64,000 bases of DNA from Nocardioides sp. InS609-2 (GCF_023208195.1 NZ_CP060034.1:2356001-2420000); one strand, 5' to 3'; numbered from the stretch's first letter, positions 18,400 to 28,396 are shown. The notes: generated by a model not told the origin, from the letters alone. Program-made: numbers and translations.

Positions 18400-19572
18400 G
18401 TGACCACCAAGATCGTCGTCGTCGGCCTCGGCTATGTCGGCCTCTCCATCGCCGTACTCCTCTCCCAGCACCACGAGGTGATCGGCGTCGATGTCGACCC
18501 CGATCGCGTCGATCGGCTCGGCCGGGGCATCAGTCCGATCAGCGACGCCGAGATCGAGGAGTACCTGAGGACCCGCGAGCTCGATCTCGCCTTCACCCTC
18601 AACGGAGCCTCGGCGTACGCGGATGCGGAGTACGTCGTCATCGCGACGCCGACCGACTACGACCCGGTCACCAACTACTTCAACACCGACTCGGTCGAGA
18701 AGGTGATCGCCGACGTGCTGGCCGCGAACCCCGAAGCAACCATGGTGATCAAGTCGACGATCCCGGTGGGCTACGTCGAGGACGTCCGCGCCCGGCTCGG
18801 CATCGACACCGTGATCTTCTCGCCGGAGTTCCTGCGGGAGGGCAAGGCCCTGCTCGACAACCTGCACCCGTCGCGGATCGTCGTCGGCGAGGACAGCCCG
18901 CGGGCGCAACGCTTCGCCGACCTGCTCGTCGAGGGCGCGATCGACAAGGACGTGCCGATCCTGCTGACCCAGCCGACCGAGGCCGAAGCGATCAAGCTCT
19001 TCGCCAACACCTACCTGGCCATGCGGGTGGCGTTCTTCAACGAGCTCGACTCGTTTGCGATCACGCGGGGGCTCGCGACGCGTCAGATCATCGACGCCGT
19101 CGGCCTCGACCCGCGCATCGGGACGCACTACAACAACCCGTCGTTCGGCTACGGCGGCTATTGCCTGCCGAAGGACACCAAGCAGCTGCTGGCCAACTAC
19201 CAGGACGTGCCGCAGAGCCTGATCGAGGCGATTGTCACCTCCAACACCGCGCGCAAGGACTTCGTCGCGACCGACATCCTGTCGCGCCGGCCACAGGTCG
19301 TCGGCATCCATCGGCTCATCATGAAGGCGGCCGCCGACAACATCAGGTCGAGCAGCGTGCAGGGCATCATGAAGCGCATCAAGGCCAAGGGCGTCGAGGT
19401 CGTCGTCTACGAGCCCGAGCTGCGGGAGGACACGTTCTTCGGGTCGCGCGTCGTGCGCGACCTCGACGAGTTCAAGCAGGTCTCCGACGTGATCGTGGCC
19501 AACCGGATGGTCGACGAGATCAGGGATGTCGACGACAAGGTCTACACGCGGGACCTGTTCGGGTCTGACTGA
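18400..19572 (+). CDS. ugd: UDP-glucose 6-dehydrogenase (nucleotide-sugar dehydrogenase)
   Basis: 390 aa, matching the short bacterial Ugd class. N-terminal NAD site [48 protein letters not shown], and the catalytic cysteine in [14 protein letters not shown]. It oxidises UDP-glucose to UDP-glucuronate, a precursor for acidic surface glycans. GTG 18400 is chosen because the NAD motif must be at the very N-terminus; CACAAT lies 8 nt upstream, consistent with a leaderless mRNA. It converges on the glycosyltransferase operon, which probably uses its product. Confidence 0.9.
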   Translation: MTTKIVVVGLGYVGLSIAVLLSQHHEVIGVDVDPDRVDRLGRGISPISDAEIEEYLRTRELDLAFTLNGASAYADAEYVVIATPTDYDPVTNYFNTDSVEKVIADVLAANPEATMVIKSTIPVGYVEDVRARLGIDTVIFSPEFLREGKALLDNLHPSRIVVGEDSPRAQRFADLLVEGAIDKDVPILLTQPTEAEAIKLFANTYLAMRVAFFNELDSFAITRGLATRQIIDAVGLDPRIGTHYNNPSFGYGGYCLPKDTKQLLANYQDVPQSLIEAIVTSNTARKDFVATDILSRRPQVVGIHRLIMKAAADNIRSSSVQGIMKRIKAKGVEVVVYEPELREDTFFGSRVVRDLDEFKQVSDVIVANRMVDEIRDVDDKVYTRDLFGSD

Positions 19573-19582
19573 GGTCGCGTTC

Positions 19583-19644
19583 GGAATCCCCGGTCGACCG
19601 GGGATTCCTGAACTTGTCAGGCAGTGCACGGGCCGACAAGTTCA
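19583..19644. terminator. Two consecutive hairpins between convergent genes
   Basis: A perfect 26-bp palindrome at 19583-19608 (half GGAATCCCCGGTC) is followed by TGAACTTGTC (19609-19618) pairing with GACAAGTTCA (19635-19644). The second right arm contains the stop codon of the minus-strand glycosyltransferase. Together they look like a bidirectional terminator. Confidence 0.7.
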
Positions 19645-21183
19645 GCTACGCCGCCACCAGTTGCGCCTGTCGTCGCCCAGTTGCTCTGGTTCGGCGTCCG
19701 ACCGCGACAACTTCTCGTCCAGCAGCGCCGACGACGCAGCCGGGTCCATTGCGGGCTTGGCGCGCAGCTCGAACCGCTCGACCACGCGATCGGCGATCGG
19801 CAGGAACCCGGCCCGCGCCGCGTCGTACTCCACGAGGCCGAAGGCCGCGGCCATCAGCGCGTCGGGGTCTTCGCCCTCGTCGAGCAGTCGCTCGACCCGC
19901 GCCCGGGCCGCGATCCGTGTCAACCGTGTGGTGGAGCCGTCGGGGAAGGCGATGATGCGCTCGCCGTGGTGGGTGCGTTCGAGGTCGTCGAGCAGCGCGC
20001 CCATCGCGTCGTACGACGGCGCGAAGGCGACGCCGGGCAGGGTCAGCCGGAACTCCGCGTCGGTGTCCGGGTCGACCGATGACACGAGCCGCACCCGGGG
20101 CTCGCCGCGATACGACCGGTGCACGATGCGGGTCTCGAGCACGGGGTCCTCGACGGGCTGGATGCGGTCCTCGTGCACGTCGTCCCAGGGTCCGACGACG
20201 ACGACCCGCAGGTCGGGCACGGACGAGTCGAGCAGGGCGTCGACCACGCGCACGGTCTCGTCGGCGGGGCCGAGCGGCACGACGACCTCGAGGTAGGGCA
20301 CCTCGTAGGTGCGGCCGTGCCGGTTGCGCTTGGGGCGCATCGCGGGCACGAGGTTGGCGAGGTACGGGTCGTTGTAGCGGTTGACCAGCTCGGCGCGACG
20401 CAGCACCTGCGACCGGCCGAGGTGCCAGCTCATCGCCTCGCGGTCGACGATGAAGACGCCGCCGGCCTGCGCCAGCTCGTGGCCGACGGCCATGTCCTCG
20501 CCCAGACGGAGCATCGGGTCGAAGCCGCGTGAGGAGAAGTAGAGGTCACGGGAGACCGAGCCGGTCATGCCGATGTGCACCCGCTGCGCGCGTGGGCCGG
20601 CCTTCCGCAGATCATCGGTGCGCTTCCAGAAGCCCTCCACCCAGGTGTGCTTCTCGTGCTCCTCGCCGGGGAAGAGGTCGGCCGCGCCACCCTCGGCGAC
20701 GACGTCGCGCACCTCGGTCGGCGTACGGTCGAAAAGAGATGCCGGGTCGACGAACCGCTTGTCGCCACCGGGCACTGCATAGTCGATGAGGTGGTGCCAG
20801 CGCAGCTGCGCCTCGACCTCCTGGCGATGGGCGAGCATGTCGGCGTCGTACCAGTGCAGCACCTCGCCGTCGCTCGCCAACGCCCCCAGGTGAGCGGCAT
20901 TCGCGCGCCCCCAGCCCGACTCGACGCGGAGGATGCGGGTGTTGTCGGGCCGCACCTCGGGCAGCTCGAGCGGCGGCGTGCTCTGGTCGTCGACGACGAC
21001 GACCTCCATCAGGTGGGCTGGGTAGCTCTGCGCCGCCAGACCGGCAAGCACGTAGGGCAGCGTGCGGTGATAGTTGTACGCCGGCACCACCATCGTGACG
21101 GTCTTCGTCGGCTCCCACTGCCCCAGCGCCGGCGGGGTGAGCACGCTCCAGTCGTTGTGGCGTACGACGGTCTGCCGCGGCAT
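19642..21183 (-). CDS. Family 2 glycosyltransferase
   Basis: 513 aa. The GT-A domain is N-terminal: VTMVVPAYNYHRTLPYVLAG, VVVVDDQSTPP, and a DxD-like metal site HWYDADM; a middle GLGEDMAVG-like acceptor region reads MLRLGEDMAVGHELAQAG, with WHLGRSQVLRR after it. The C-terminal ~200 residues hold a second, less typical domain. It transfers a sugar from an activated donor to a surface glycan. Start ATG 21183 shares one base with the stop of the preceding gene. It is the last gene of a four-gene operon. Confidence 0.85.
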   Translation of the reverse strand: MPRQTVVRHNDWSVLTPPALGQWEPTKTVTMVVPAYNYHRTLPYVLAGLAAQSYPAHLMEVVVVDDQSTPPLELPEVRPDNTRILRVESGWGRANAAHLGALASDGEVLHWYDADMLAHRQEVEAQLRWHHLIDYAVPGGDKRFVDPASLFDRTPTEVRDVVAEGGAADLFPGEEHEKHTWVEGFWKRTDDLRKAGPRAQRVHIGMTGSVSRDLYFSSRGFDPMLRLGEDMAVGHELAQAGGVFIVDREAMSWHLGRSQVLRRAELVNRYNDPYLANLVPAMRPKRNRHGRTYEVPYLEVVVPLGPADETVRVVDALLDSSVPDLRVVVVGPWDDVHEDRIQPVEDPVLETRIVHRSYRGEPRVRLVSSVDPDTDAEFRLTLPGVAFAPSYDAMGALLDDLERTHHGERIIAFPDGSTTRLTRIAARARVERLLDEGEDPDALMAAAFGLVEYDAARAGFLPIADRVVERFELRAKPAMDPAASSALLDEKLSRSDAEPEQLGDDRRNWWRRS

Positions 21184-22916
21184 CAGTCGGCCACCCGCAT
21201 CTCGCTGCCGGGGTGGAAGCCCGGCCACTGCGTCTCGGTGATCTCCGCCCGCCGGAACTGGTCGTCGTCCATCGCCCACGTGTGCCCGGAGCCCGTACGC
21301 CGCAGGACATAGCCGAGCCCGTGCGTGCGGTAGATCCGGCCACCGGCTGCCTCCACGCCGGCGAGCAGCTGGGTGTCGACGAAGCGTCGTACGCGGCGGA
21401 AGTCGCCCAGGGCGCGCAGCATCCCGCGGTCGATCATGATCGTCCCGCCGGCGATGAAGCGGTTGAAGCACTCGGACGGGTGGTTGCGGCGCACGGTGAC
21501 GTCGTCCTGCTGGAGGTAGACGAACTCCGACGGCATCCCGACCACGTCTGCGCCGCTGAAACGACGGGCCATCAGCAGGTCGTGCACGGCATGCGGGGAG
21601 TACCAGTCGTCGTCGTCGATCTTCATCAGCACCTCGCCCGACGCAGCGCGGGCCGCGGCCCTCAGCACGTCACCGAAGAAGGCATCCTTCTCGAAGTCGA
21701 GCAACACGTACGGCGTCGCGCCGAGCACCGCCCTCACCTGCTCCTCGTCGGCGGCGAACCCGTGCGTCGCGAGCACCAGTTCAACGTCGGCGCCACGCTG
21801 CGCGGCCACCTGGCCGAGCGCGAAGTCGAGCTGCTGGGGCCGCATCGTCGCGAGCAGGACGCTCACCGCCGGCAACCCCGCATGGCGTACGCCGGCGCGC
21901 GCGGCGAGGCCGGAACGCCAGGCCAGCGTGGAGTGGTGGGCGAAGGTGGCGCGACGTAAGCGAAGGGCGTGCTCCTCGCGAGAGAGCGGGTCGGCGAGGT
22001 CGGCGGTCGTGGACAGGGCTTCGATGACCGCGGGGGAAAGACCGATCCCGGTGCCGGTGGCTACGAGCGGCACCCCGGCCATCGCGAGCCGCAGCACGTG
22101 GTTGGCGTCGTCGCGGCCGAGGTCGACCCGGACACCCTGGTGACCGCGCGCCCGGTCGACGATCGCCTCCGTGACGCCGGCAGGTCCGGGCGCGAGCTTG
22201 AGCAGGTCGATGACGGGGCGGTCCCAGTCCTTGCGCCAGCCGACGGGGTTGAAGACGAGCTCGTCGACCGGGTCGAGCCCGGGGTCGGTGACCACGGTGG
22301 GAGCGCGGTCGATGACGTGGTGAGTCTCCGGCTGGTCGAGCGAAGTCGAGATCACAACGTCCGGCGGGACGTCACGGTCAGCGTCCCCGGCCTCCTCGAC
22401 CGACGACACATGCAGCGCCCGCACGTCGAGACCCGGCGCGGCCGGCCGGCCGGCGTACGCCACGACGACACCGCCATGAGTGGCGTCGGCGCCCGGCACG
22501 GCCTGGCGGGCAAACTCCGCGAGCACCGCATGGGCGCCCACCGGGTCGTCGAAGCGGGCGACAGTCAGGAACCCCCGGGCCAGCGGCCGGGCGTTGAGGC
22601 TGGAGAGCGGCGCCCACTCGCCGCGCGGATGCAGCACCAGCGGGCTGGTGCCTTCGGTGAGCCAGACGCCGACGGTGCGGCACTGGCCGAGGCGCGGGAT
22701 GACGGATGCAGCCTGACGCAGGGTGGCCCGGTCGGACGCGACGAGCAGGATCGACTTCCAGCCGCGCTTGACCGGGGCACCACGATCCACCTGGGAGAGC
22801 GCGAGGAACGAGCCGTCGAAGCCGGTGGGGAGTGCCGCCACGACGGGGTTGTCCGCCGTGACGATGAGGATCGGCGTGGGCGCGTTGGCGAGGAAGCTGT
22901 CGAGGGGATGAGTCAC
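21183..22916 (-). CDS. Glycosyltransferase with long N-terminal extension
   Basis: 577 aa. Residues 1 to about 340 resemble a glycosyltransferase scaffold with a CgeB/GT4-like tail (VDLGRDDANHVLRLAMAGVP, LVATGTGIGLSP). From about 345 a GT2 domain follows: VSVLLATMRPQQLDFALGQV, metal site KIDDDDWYSPHAVHDLL, and ECFNRFIAGGTIMIDR. A two-domain transferase is likely. It overlaps the upstream gene by 4 nt and the downstream gene by 1 nt, so the products are probably made together. Confidence 0.8.
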   Translation of the reverse strand: MTHPLDSFLANAPTPILIVTADNPVVAALPTGFDGSFLALSQVDRGAPVKRGWKSILLVASDRATLRQAASVIPRLGQCRTVGVWLTEGTSPLVLHPRGEWAPLSSLNARPLARGFLTVARFDDPVGAHAVLAEFARQAVPGADATHGGVVVAYAGRPAAPGLDVRALHVSSVEEAGDADRDVPPDVVISTSLDQPETHHVIDRAPTVVTDPGLDPVDELVFNPVGWRKDWDRPVIDLLKLAPGPAGVTEAIVDRARGHQGVRVDLGRDDANHVLRLAMAGVPLVATGTGIGLSPAVIEALSTTADLADPLSREEHALRLRRATFAHHSTLAWRSGLAARAGVRHAGLPAVSVLLATMRPQQLDFALGQVAAQRGADVELVLATHGFAADEEQVRAVLGATPYVLLDFEKDAFFGDVLRAAARAASGEVLMKIDDDDWYSPHAVHDLLMARRFSGADVVGMPSEFVYLQQDDVTVRRNHPSECFNRFIAGGTIMIDRGMLRALGDFRRVRRFVDTQLLAGVEAAGGRIYRTHGLGYVLRRTGSGHTWAMDDDQFRRAEITETQWPGFHPGSEMRVAD

Positions 22917-23848
22917 GGTTTCGCCTTGCGCAGAGAGAGGCTCGGGGGCAGCGAGTGCTTGACCAGCGGCCGCGGCTGCTCGCGCAGCCAGGTGTGCGTG
23001 ACGTGGTCAATGATGTGGACGCCGGCCGGTGCGGTCACCTTCACCAGCCCGTTGAGCGGCGTGCCGGTGCGGATCGCGTCGTCGACCTCGAACTCCCGCA
23101 GCTTGCGGTAGAGCCGGGTGTTTGTGAAGTCGACGCCGTCCTTGCGCCAGTGCGCGAACTCGTCGGCGTCGTGCCACATCACCTCGACGCACAACCCCTG
23201 CGGCAGCACGATCCGCTCGGTGTCGGAGGGGTACTCGCGCAGCTCCCAGTCGAACGCCTTCACGAACGTGAAATCCGGCCCCATCGGGTAGATCCACGGC
23301 TCCAGGAAGCTCAGGCTCAGGTCGATCCAGCCGGTCGACTCGTCGACCACGGTCAGCGGGTGCCGCGGCATCGCGACGATCGCCCGGCTGGTCTCGAGCT
23401 GCCACGAGAGGTCGCGCAGGATCGACACGCCCTCGGGTGAGAGCACCATGTCGCCGTCCCACTTCATGGAGTACGACGTGCGCACCTTGCTGAACGACCA
23501 GTTGTAGAAGTGCGCCAGCGAGTGCACGCTCGTCGCCGGCGTGGCCAGGTGCTCGGCGCCGGCGCGGGAGACCTGGTGCGGATAGGTCAGCCCGGTGAAC
23601 CTGTCGGTCGCGCCGTGCTCCTTGGCGATCTGCGCGGCCAGCTCGGGGGTGCCGTCGTCGGACCCGTTGTCCACGAACACCACGTGCTGCACGGCGTCGA
23701 GGATGGGCGGCAGCACCCACGGCAGGTTGCGCGCCTCGTTGCGCACCCGGAAGACACACGTCAGCCCGGGGCTCAGTCGACCTTCGCGCCAGGGCCAGGT
23801 GACGTCGTACTCGCTGATGCCCTCGAGCGTGGGGATGTCAGCGCTCAC
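22913..23848 (-). CDS. Family 2 glycosyltransferase
   Basis: 311 aa. GT2 features: LTCVFRVRNEARNLPWVLPP, VFVDNGSDDGTPELAAQIA, and a DxD site KWDGDMVLSPEG. The C-terminus is basic. The GTG at 23848 is inside the last codons of the sulfotransferase gene (11-nt overlap) and places the GT motif at the N-terminus; the longer open frame upstream is Arg/Pro-rich and unlikely to be translated. Donor and acceptor unknown. Confidence 0.85.
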   Translation of the reverse strand: MSADIPTLEGISEYDVTWPWREGRLSPGLTCVFRVRNEARNLPWVLPPILDAVQHVVFVDNGSDDGTPELAAQIAKEHGATDRFTGLTYPHQVSRAGAEHLATPATSVHSLAHFYNWSFSKVRTSYSMKWDGDMVLSPEGVSILRDLSWQLETSRAIVAMPRHPLTVVDESTGWIDLSLSFLEPWIYPMGPDFTFVKAFDWELREYPSDTERIVLPQGLCVEVMWHDADEFAHWRKDGVDFTNTRLYRKLREFEVDDAIRTGTPLNGLVKVTAPAGVHIIDHVTHTWLREQPRPLVKHSLPPSLSLRKAKP

Positions 23849-24890
23849 GCCCCAGCGCCTTCCGGATCTTCTGACGGGCGGCGGGCGGCACCATCGCGCG
23901 TACGGCGTGCGGCACCTTGTCGACCCGGCTCTGCGCGGCCGGGGCCGGGCCGGTGGCGGTGCGGGCGCCCTCGCGGCGCGCGGCCAGCGTCGTGGAGTGT
24001 GCAAAGGCCTCCGCCTCGGCGTACATGTCGGCGTAGGCGACCCGCAGCTGGTCGCACGTCTCGTGTGCCCTCGCGTCGTCACCACCTTCGTCGGCCAGCC
24101 CGTCGAGCGCGTGCCACGTCTCGTCGGCGAGGTCGCGGAGGCGGTCGGGCACGTCGACGTCGTCCCAGGTGAGGGTGACTCGGCGGAGGTTCGGGTCGAT
24201 GAACTTGTGCACCTCGCGGATGTCGTTGGCCATCGCGGTCTTCACGGCGTGCAGGTCGAAGGCGTCGCCGATGCGGAAGACGGGAATGGTCCAGTCGGCC
24301 AGCATGTCGGCGTACCGCACGAACGCCCGCGGCTCCCCGCGCGTGGCCCGCTCCGTGTGCAGCATCATGTTGATCCACGCGGCGGTGCGGGTGACGCCGC
24401 TCTGGCGAGCGTCGTAGTAGGCCTGCTTGCTGCCGACCACCTCGGTGACGGGCCGGAGCATCGTGACGTACGACGACGTGGCGGCGCTGCGGTCGGCTCC
24501 AGCCCGCCAGAGCCCGAGAAACCAGGCGGCCCGCGGATCCTTGATCACCAGCTCGTCGCCGGCCTCGAACTGGCCTGTCAGCCACTGCGTGACGCGCTCG
24601 CGCACCGCGTGGTCTGCGCTGACCTTGCCGGCCTCGAGCCAGGCCTGGGGCCGGGCGTCGGAGACCTGCACGTTGCTGGCTCTGAGCAGCTCGTCGTGCA
24701 GGTCGACCACCCACTGCGGCTCACCGAACCCCTTGGGGTTGGTCGAGTCGGCTGCCACCTCGGGCTGCGGGACGTGCAGGCCGAGGGTGCGGAGCGTGCC
24801 CGCCATGACGCTCGTGCCGCTGCGCCCGGAGCCCGCCACGAACACGATCCGGCGCGGCTGGTCCGACGGCTGCACCGGAGTTGTCGACAT
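23838..24890 (-). CDS. Sulfotransferase family protein
   Basis: 350 aa. The 5'-phosphosulfate (PAPS) loop is at the N-terminus: IVFVAGSGRSGTSVMAGTLR, and the 3'-phosphate region includes VIKDPRAAWFLGLWR and VTMLRPVTEVVGS. It would move sulfate from PAPS to a carbohydrate or lipid hydroxyl. It is first in the operon with three glycosyltransferases, which suggests a sulfated surface glycan or glycolipid. The C-terminal 50 residues are basic. Confidence 0.85.
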   Translation of the reverse strand: MSTTPVQPSDQPRRIVFVAGSGRSGTSVMAGTLRTLGLHVPQPEVAADSTNPKGFGEPQWVVDLHDELLRASNVQVSDARPQAWLEAGKVSADHAVRERVTQWLTGQFEAGDELVIKDPRAAWFLGLWRAGADRSAATSSYVTMLRPVTEVVGSKQAYYDARQSGVTRTAAWINMMLHTERATRGEPRAFVRYADMLADWTIPVFRIGDAFDLHAVKTAMANDIREVHKFIDPNLRRVTLTWDDVDVPDRLRDLADETWHALDGLADEGGDDARAHETCDQLRVAYADMYAEAEAFAHSTTLAARREGARTATGPAPAAQSRVDKVPHAVRAMVPPAARQKIRKALGRER

Positions 24891-25394
24891 GGCGGGCAGC
24901 CTATCGTCGGCGAAATCGGAGGCGTGAGCGCCGGCGCGGGTTCCTCCGGAGATTGGCTACCTCGCGACGGGCGAGCGAGGTGTCACGAGACCAGATCGCT
25001 CCATCGAAGGTGCTGCGGATTTCGTGCGCTGGCCTTTCCTCTGCTCGCGGCCTCGATCAGGCGCATGCTCTGCGCAGATCAGTGCCTTGTAGTCGGCATG
25101 GGAGGGTAATCGAGCACGATGTTCGAACATGTGGTCCTCGGGCGAGCTTGCGGGAAGGGAGGCTCCTTTGGTCGATGACCCGAGACGCCCTTCTCCTCCA
25201 CGTGGTGCTCGTCGCCCTGCGCCGTAACGCGATGTCCCCCCACTTCTCTCGGCTGACCTCCTCCGTCCTCGCGGCTTCCTGACATCTGACAGGAAGCGCC
25301 TGCCCCCCGGCCACCCCGAGGCTCCGGCTGTCAGACGGGTGGAACGGTCTGCAACGGGTACCGGACCTCTCCGGACATGACTACGAGGTGTTCA
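24891..25394. other. Intergenic region with candidate regulatory palindromes
   Basis: No convincing gene in about 500 bp. Two palindromes stand out: ATGTTCGAACAT at 25119-25130, and GCTTCCTG (25274-25281) pairing with CAGGAAGC (25290-25297) around an 8-nt spacer. The latter is about 100 bp before the desaturase start and could be a repressor site for it. Confidence 0.4.
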
Positions 25395-26588
25395 ATGACG
25401 GTCCTCCAGAAGCAACGACACAGTCAGGTCGCGCACCTGACGCTGGAAGATGTTGCGCAAGTCGGTCGCGAGCTCGACGCGGTCCGGCAGCGCGTGGTCG
25501 ACAGCCGGGGAGCTCGTGACGCGGCGTACATCCGTCGGGTGATCAGGTTCCAGCGCAGTCTCGAGCTCGGCAGTCGCGTCGCGCTGCTGGCCGGCCGTTG
25601 GCGCCCTGCTTGGGTGGTCGGCACGCTAGGGCTTGCGGTGGCGAAGAGCCTGGACAACATGGAGATCGGGCACAACGTGCTCCACGGCCAGTGGGACTGG
25701 ATGCGCGATCCGAAGATCCACTCCACGACCTGGGACTGGGACCACGCCTCCCCGCCGGAGCAGTGGAAGCACGCCCACAACGACACCCACCACCGCTACA
25801 CGAACATCCTCGGCAAGGACAACGACCTCGGCTACGGCATCATGCGCGTCGACGAGGACCAGGAGTGGGAACCGCGACATCTCGCCCAGCCGCTGTGGAA
25901 CCTGCTGAACGCCTGCATCTTCGAGTACGGCATCGCAATGTACGACATCGAGTTCGGCGAGCACCTGCGCCAGAAGCGGGGCTTCACCCCTGAGCTGAAA
26001 CAGCGTGTGGGCACGGCCCTGGCCAAGATCCGCAAACAGGTGACCAAGGACTTCGTCGTTCACCCACTGCTGGCCGGGCCTGGGTGGCGCAGCACCCTGA
26101 CGGCCAATCTCACCGCCAGCTTCCTGCGCAACGTGTGGAGCCACTCGGTCATCATGTGCGGACACTTTCCCGAGGGCGTCGAGACCTTCGAGACACCGGC
26201 GCTCGACGACCAGGAGACGCGCGGCGAGTGGTACCTGCGCCAGATGCTCGGGTCGGCCGACATCTCGGGCAGCCCGCTGATGCACCTGATGAGCGGCAAC
26301 CTCTCGCACCAGATCGAGCACCACCTCTTCCCCGACCTCCCGAGCAACCGCTACGCGGAGATAGCCGTCGAGGTGGAGCAGCTCTTCGAGCGCTACGGCC
26401 TCACCTACCACTCCGCGCCGCTCCCCCGGCAGCTCGCGTCGGCGTGGCACAAGGTGCTGCGCCTGTCACTGCCGAACGGTTGGCTGGCGGCCACGAACCG
26501 TCACAACGTCGTCTCGCAGGTTCGCGACCTCGTCCGCGGGGTGGCGCACGGGCCCGACGAGGCGGCAGCCCAGTCTGCGGCGGGTTAG
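25395..26588 (+). CDS. Membrane fatty-acid desaturase
   Basis: 397 aa. The three histidine clusters of the diiron desaturase family are present: HNVLH (in EIGHNVLHGQWDWM), HNDTHH (in HAHNDTHHRYTN) and the late HQIEHHLFPDLPSNRY. Hydrophobic stretches between them are modest, as in the mycobacterial DesA3-like and linoleoyl-type proteins. It introduces a double bond into acyl chains using oxygen and ferredoxin. The start at 25395 has GAGGT at good spacing; an ATG six codons earlier lacks one. No reductase partner is adjacent. Confidence 0.9.
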   Translation: MTVLQKQRHSQVAHLTLEDVAQVGRELDAVRQRVVDSRGARDAAYIRRVIRFQRSLELGSRVALLAGRWRPAWVVGTLGLAVAKSLDNMEIGHNVLHGQWDWMRDPKIHSTTWDWDHASPPEQWKHAHNDTHHRYTNILGKDNDLGYGIMRVDEDQEWEPRHLAQPLWNLLNACIFEYGIAMYDIEFGEHLRQKRGFTPELKQRVGTALAKIRKQVTKDFVVHPLLAGPGWRSTLTANLTASFLRNVWSHSVIMCGHFPEGVETFETPALDDQETRGEWYLRQMLGSADISGSPLMHLMSGNLSHQIEHHLFPDLPSNRYAEIAVEVEQLFERYGLTYHSAPLPRQLASAWHKVLRLSLPNGWLAATNRHNVVSQVRDLVRGVAHGPDEAAAQSAAG

Positions 26589-26597
26589 GACGAGAGC

Positions 26598-27173
26598 ATG
26601 GCCCCGACCCGCCTCGTCCTGACCTCCGACACGCACCTGCCCACGCGCGCCAAACGCCTGCCTGAGGAGTTGTGGAGCGCTATCGACGCTGCTGACGTCG
26701 TGGTGCACGCCGGCGACTGGGTCGACGAGGCGACCCTGGACGCTTTCGAGACTCGGTCACGACTGCTGGTGGCCTGTTGGGGAAACAACGACGGTCCGAG
26801 GCTGCGGGCGCGAATCCCCGAGTTCGCCCGAGTGGAGATCGACGGCGTGCGGCTCGGCGTGACGCACGAGACGGGCGCCAAGCAGGAACGCGAGCGCCGG
26901 ATGGACCTGGCCCACCCAGGCCTCGACGTGCTCGTCTTCGGCCACAGCCACATTCCATGGGACTCCACGACGCCCGGCGGCATCCGGCTACTCAATCCCG
27001 GCTCACCCAGCGATCGCCGGCGCCAACCTCACTGCACCTTCATGACCGCCACGGCGGCGGACGGCGCGCTAGCCAACGTCGTACTCCACCCGGTGTCGGC
27101 CGCTCCTTCGGACATGAGCAACACGCTCACGCCAACCGTGGCGAACGTGGGCACACCATCGCGCCAGCAGTGA
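26598..27173 (+). CDS. YfcE-type metallophosphoesterase
   Basis: 191 aa. Calcineurin-like motifs in order: TSDTHLP, HAGDWVD, GNND, THETG and GHSHIPW, which bind two metal ions. Small YfcE/MJ0936 phosphoesterases hydrolyse phosphodiesters; their natural substrates are mostly unknown. It starts 9 nt after the desaturase stop, so it is probably cotranscribed. The last ~25 residues are low in homology. Confidence 0.87.
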   Translation: MAPTRLVLTSDTHLPTRAKRLPEELWSAIDAADVVVHAGDWVDEATLDAFETRSRLLVACWGNNDGPRLRARIPEFARVEIDGVRLGVTHETGAKQERERRMDLAHPGLDVLVFGHSHIPWDSTTPGGIRLLNPGSPSDRRRQPHCTFMTATAADGALANVVLHPVSAAPSDMSNTLTPTVANVGTPSRQQ

Positions 27174-27747
27174 CTCCAGCGATGGCTTGACGTGAGGATG
27201 AGGATGCAGCAGGGCTCTCGCTGGCATGCCCGCCAAGGACCAACACCCGTGATGTGGACTCCCCCACGCCATACCGACAGGACCGTTGGGAACAGGTCTC
27301 ACTCGCCAAAGTTCCACAGGGTGAGTGCAACCGAGACCGGCGATCGGAGATGCACTACGGCGCTGGTCCGAAGCTGACCGGCGTGACTCGCACTCCCCGT
27401 CGCTACCAGGACGTTGACCCGTGTAGCCCATTGCGCCCAGATTGCCGCGGCAGGCGCTTCTGACCAGACCGTCTGTTGTCGATCAGGCACGACCCACGCG
27501 CGACAGGATCGAAGACTTGTGAATTCTTCCGAAGGTGCGAGAAGTGCCCACGTCGATTCTGAAGAAACTCGACCTGAAGACTGCGGCGGAGGAGGAATCC
27601 GTTCATTGGCGAAACCGCCTGCCACCGGAGCCGTGGCGAAAGAGCGTCGAGGGCGCCGCCAGGCACCTTGCGTTGAAGTGACCCTTGCGGTGAGGGGTGT
27701 CAGCGCGGCAAGGTGACTTGCCTTGAGATCTGATGAAAGGATCGCCG
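27174..27747. other. Gene-poor stretch
   Basis: About 570 bp with no supported gene. The open frames on both strands lack codon bias and recognisable motifs. Base composition is more even than in flanking genes, which marks the left edge of an accessory patch. Confidence 0.5.
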
Positions 27748-28059
27748 ATGAGCGAAGAAACTGTGCTGGACGTCGAAATGTTGAAACCCCACGTGCGCGC
27801 CGTTCTCGACGAGCTCAGGCGGGTCGGCGATGACGCGGGTCGGGACGAACTGGCGTCGGTGAACGTCGACGAACTGCGGAAGACCCTCACACATCGGAAG
27901 AGGGGCGTAGGGCTCGCGGACCGCTCGTCGCCGCACTGCGGCACGTACCACCTGCTGGCCTACATCGCATTGACTCTCGCTGACGACACAGGCGACACGG
28001 ACTACATCGAGGACGCCCTGTTTTACCTTGATGCGGCCGAGATCGCGGGCTGTAGGTAG
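27748..28059 (+). CDS. Small hypothetical protein
   Basis: 103 aa, acidic, mostly helical: MSEETVLDVEMLKPHVRAVL, then LRRVGDDAGRDELASVNVDE and YHLLAYIALTLADDTGDTDY. No family recognised. AAAGGATCG precedes ATG 27748, supporting this start over 27733. It is isolated within an accessory patch; function unknown. Confidence 0.6.
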   Translation: MSEETVLDVEMLKPHVRAVLDELRRVGDDAGRDELASVNVDELRKTLTHRKRGVGLADRSSPHCGTYHLLAYIALTLADDTGDTDYIEDALFYLDAAEIAGCR

Positions 28060-28396
28060 TAGTACGTCATTCCGGGGGTCACACCCGTGGTCGCCACCCA
28101 CAGCCCACCACCATCAGGCTGCGAAGGCGATCCTCACAGACGCTCCGCCGCGTCAGTCCCTCTGGGTGGGCCCACGAGGTGCGCTGGTTGTGCGCAACGG
28201 TTCATGGAGCCGCGCTGGTGAGAGCAAGATTGGCGTGTGCGCAGGAAGCCCGCGGGTGATGAGCGGCGTCGAATCTCGTGTGGTGGGTTCTCGCCCTCTT
28301 GGCCGCCTGGTGTTGGCCCTCCGCGAACGCCACAACTCGGGCTTCTTGACTTCTCAACGGCCATCGCGCCATGCTCGCGTCGGAAGGAAGTTGCCC
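28060..28396. other. Intergenic region
   Basis: About 340 bp without a supported gene. Nothing was recognised in it beyond the ribosome site GGAAGGAAG at its right end. Confidence 0.4.

Noticed and set aside
25119..25142. Possible LexA box around CGAACATGTGGTC
   Set aside because: Only one half matches the CGAAC-N4-GTTCG form, and the neighbouring genes are not SOS genes.
24891..25376. tRNA or small RNA gene in the long gap
   Set aside because: No cloverleaf or GGTTCGA-type T-arm was found; none seen elsewhere in the window either.
27299..27716. ORFs of about 100 aa on both strands in the gap after the phosphoesterase
   Set aside because: Low-complexity, no codon bias and no start signals.
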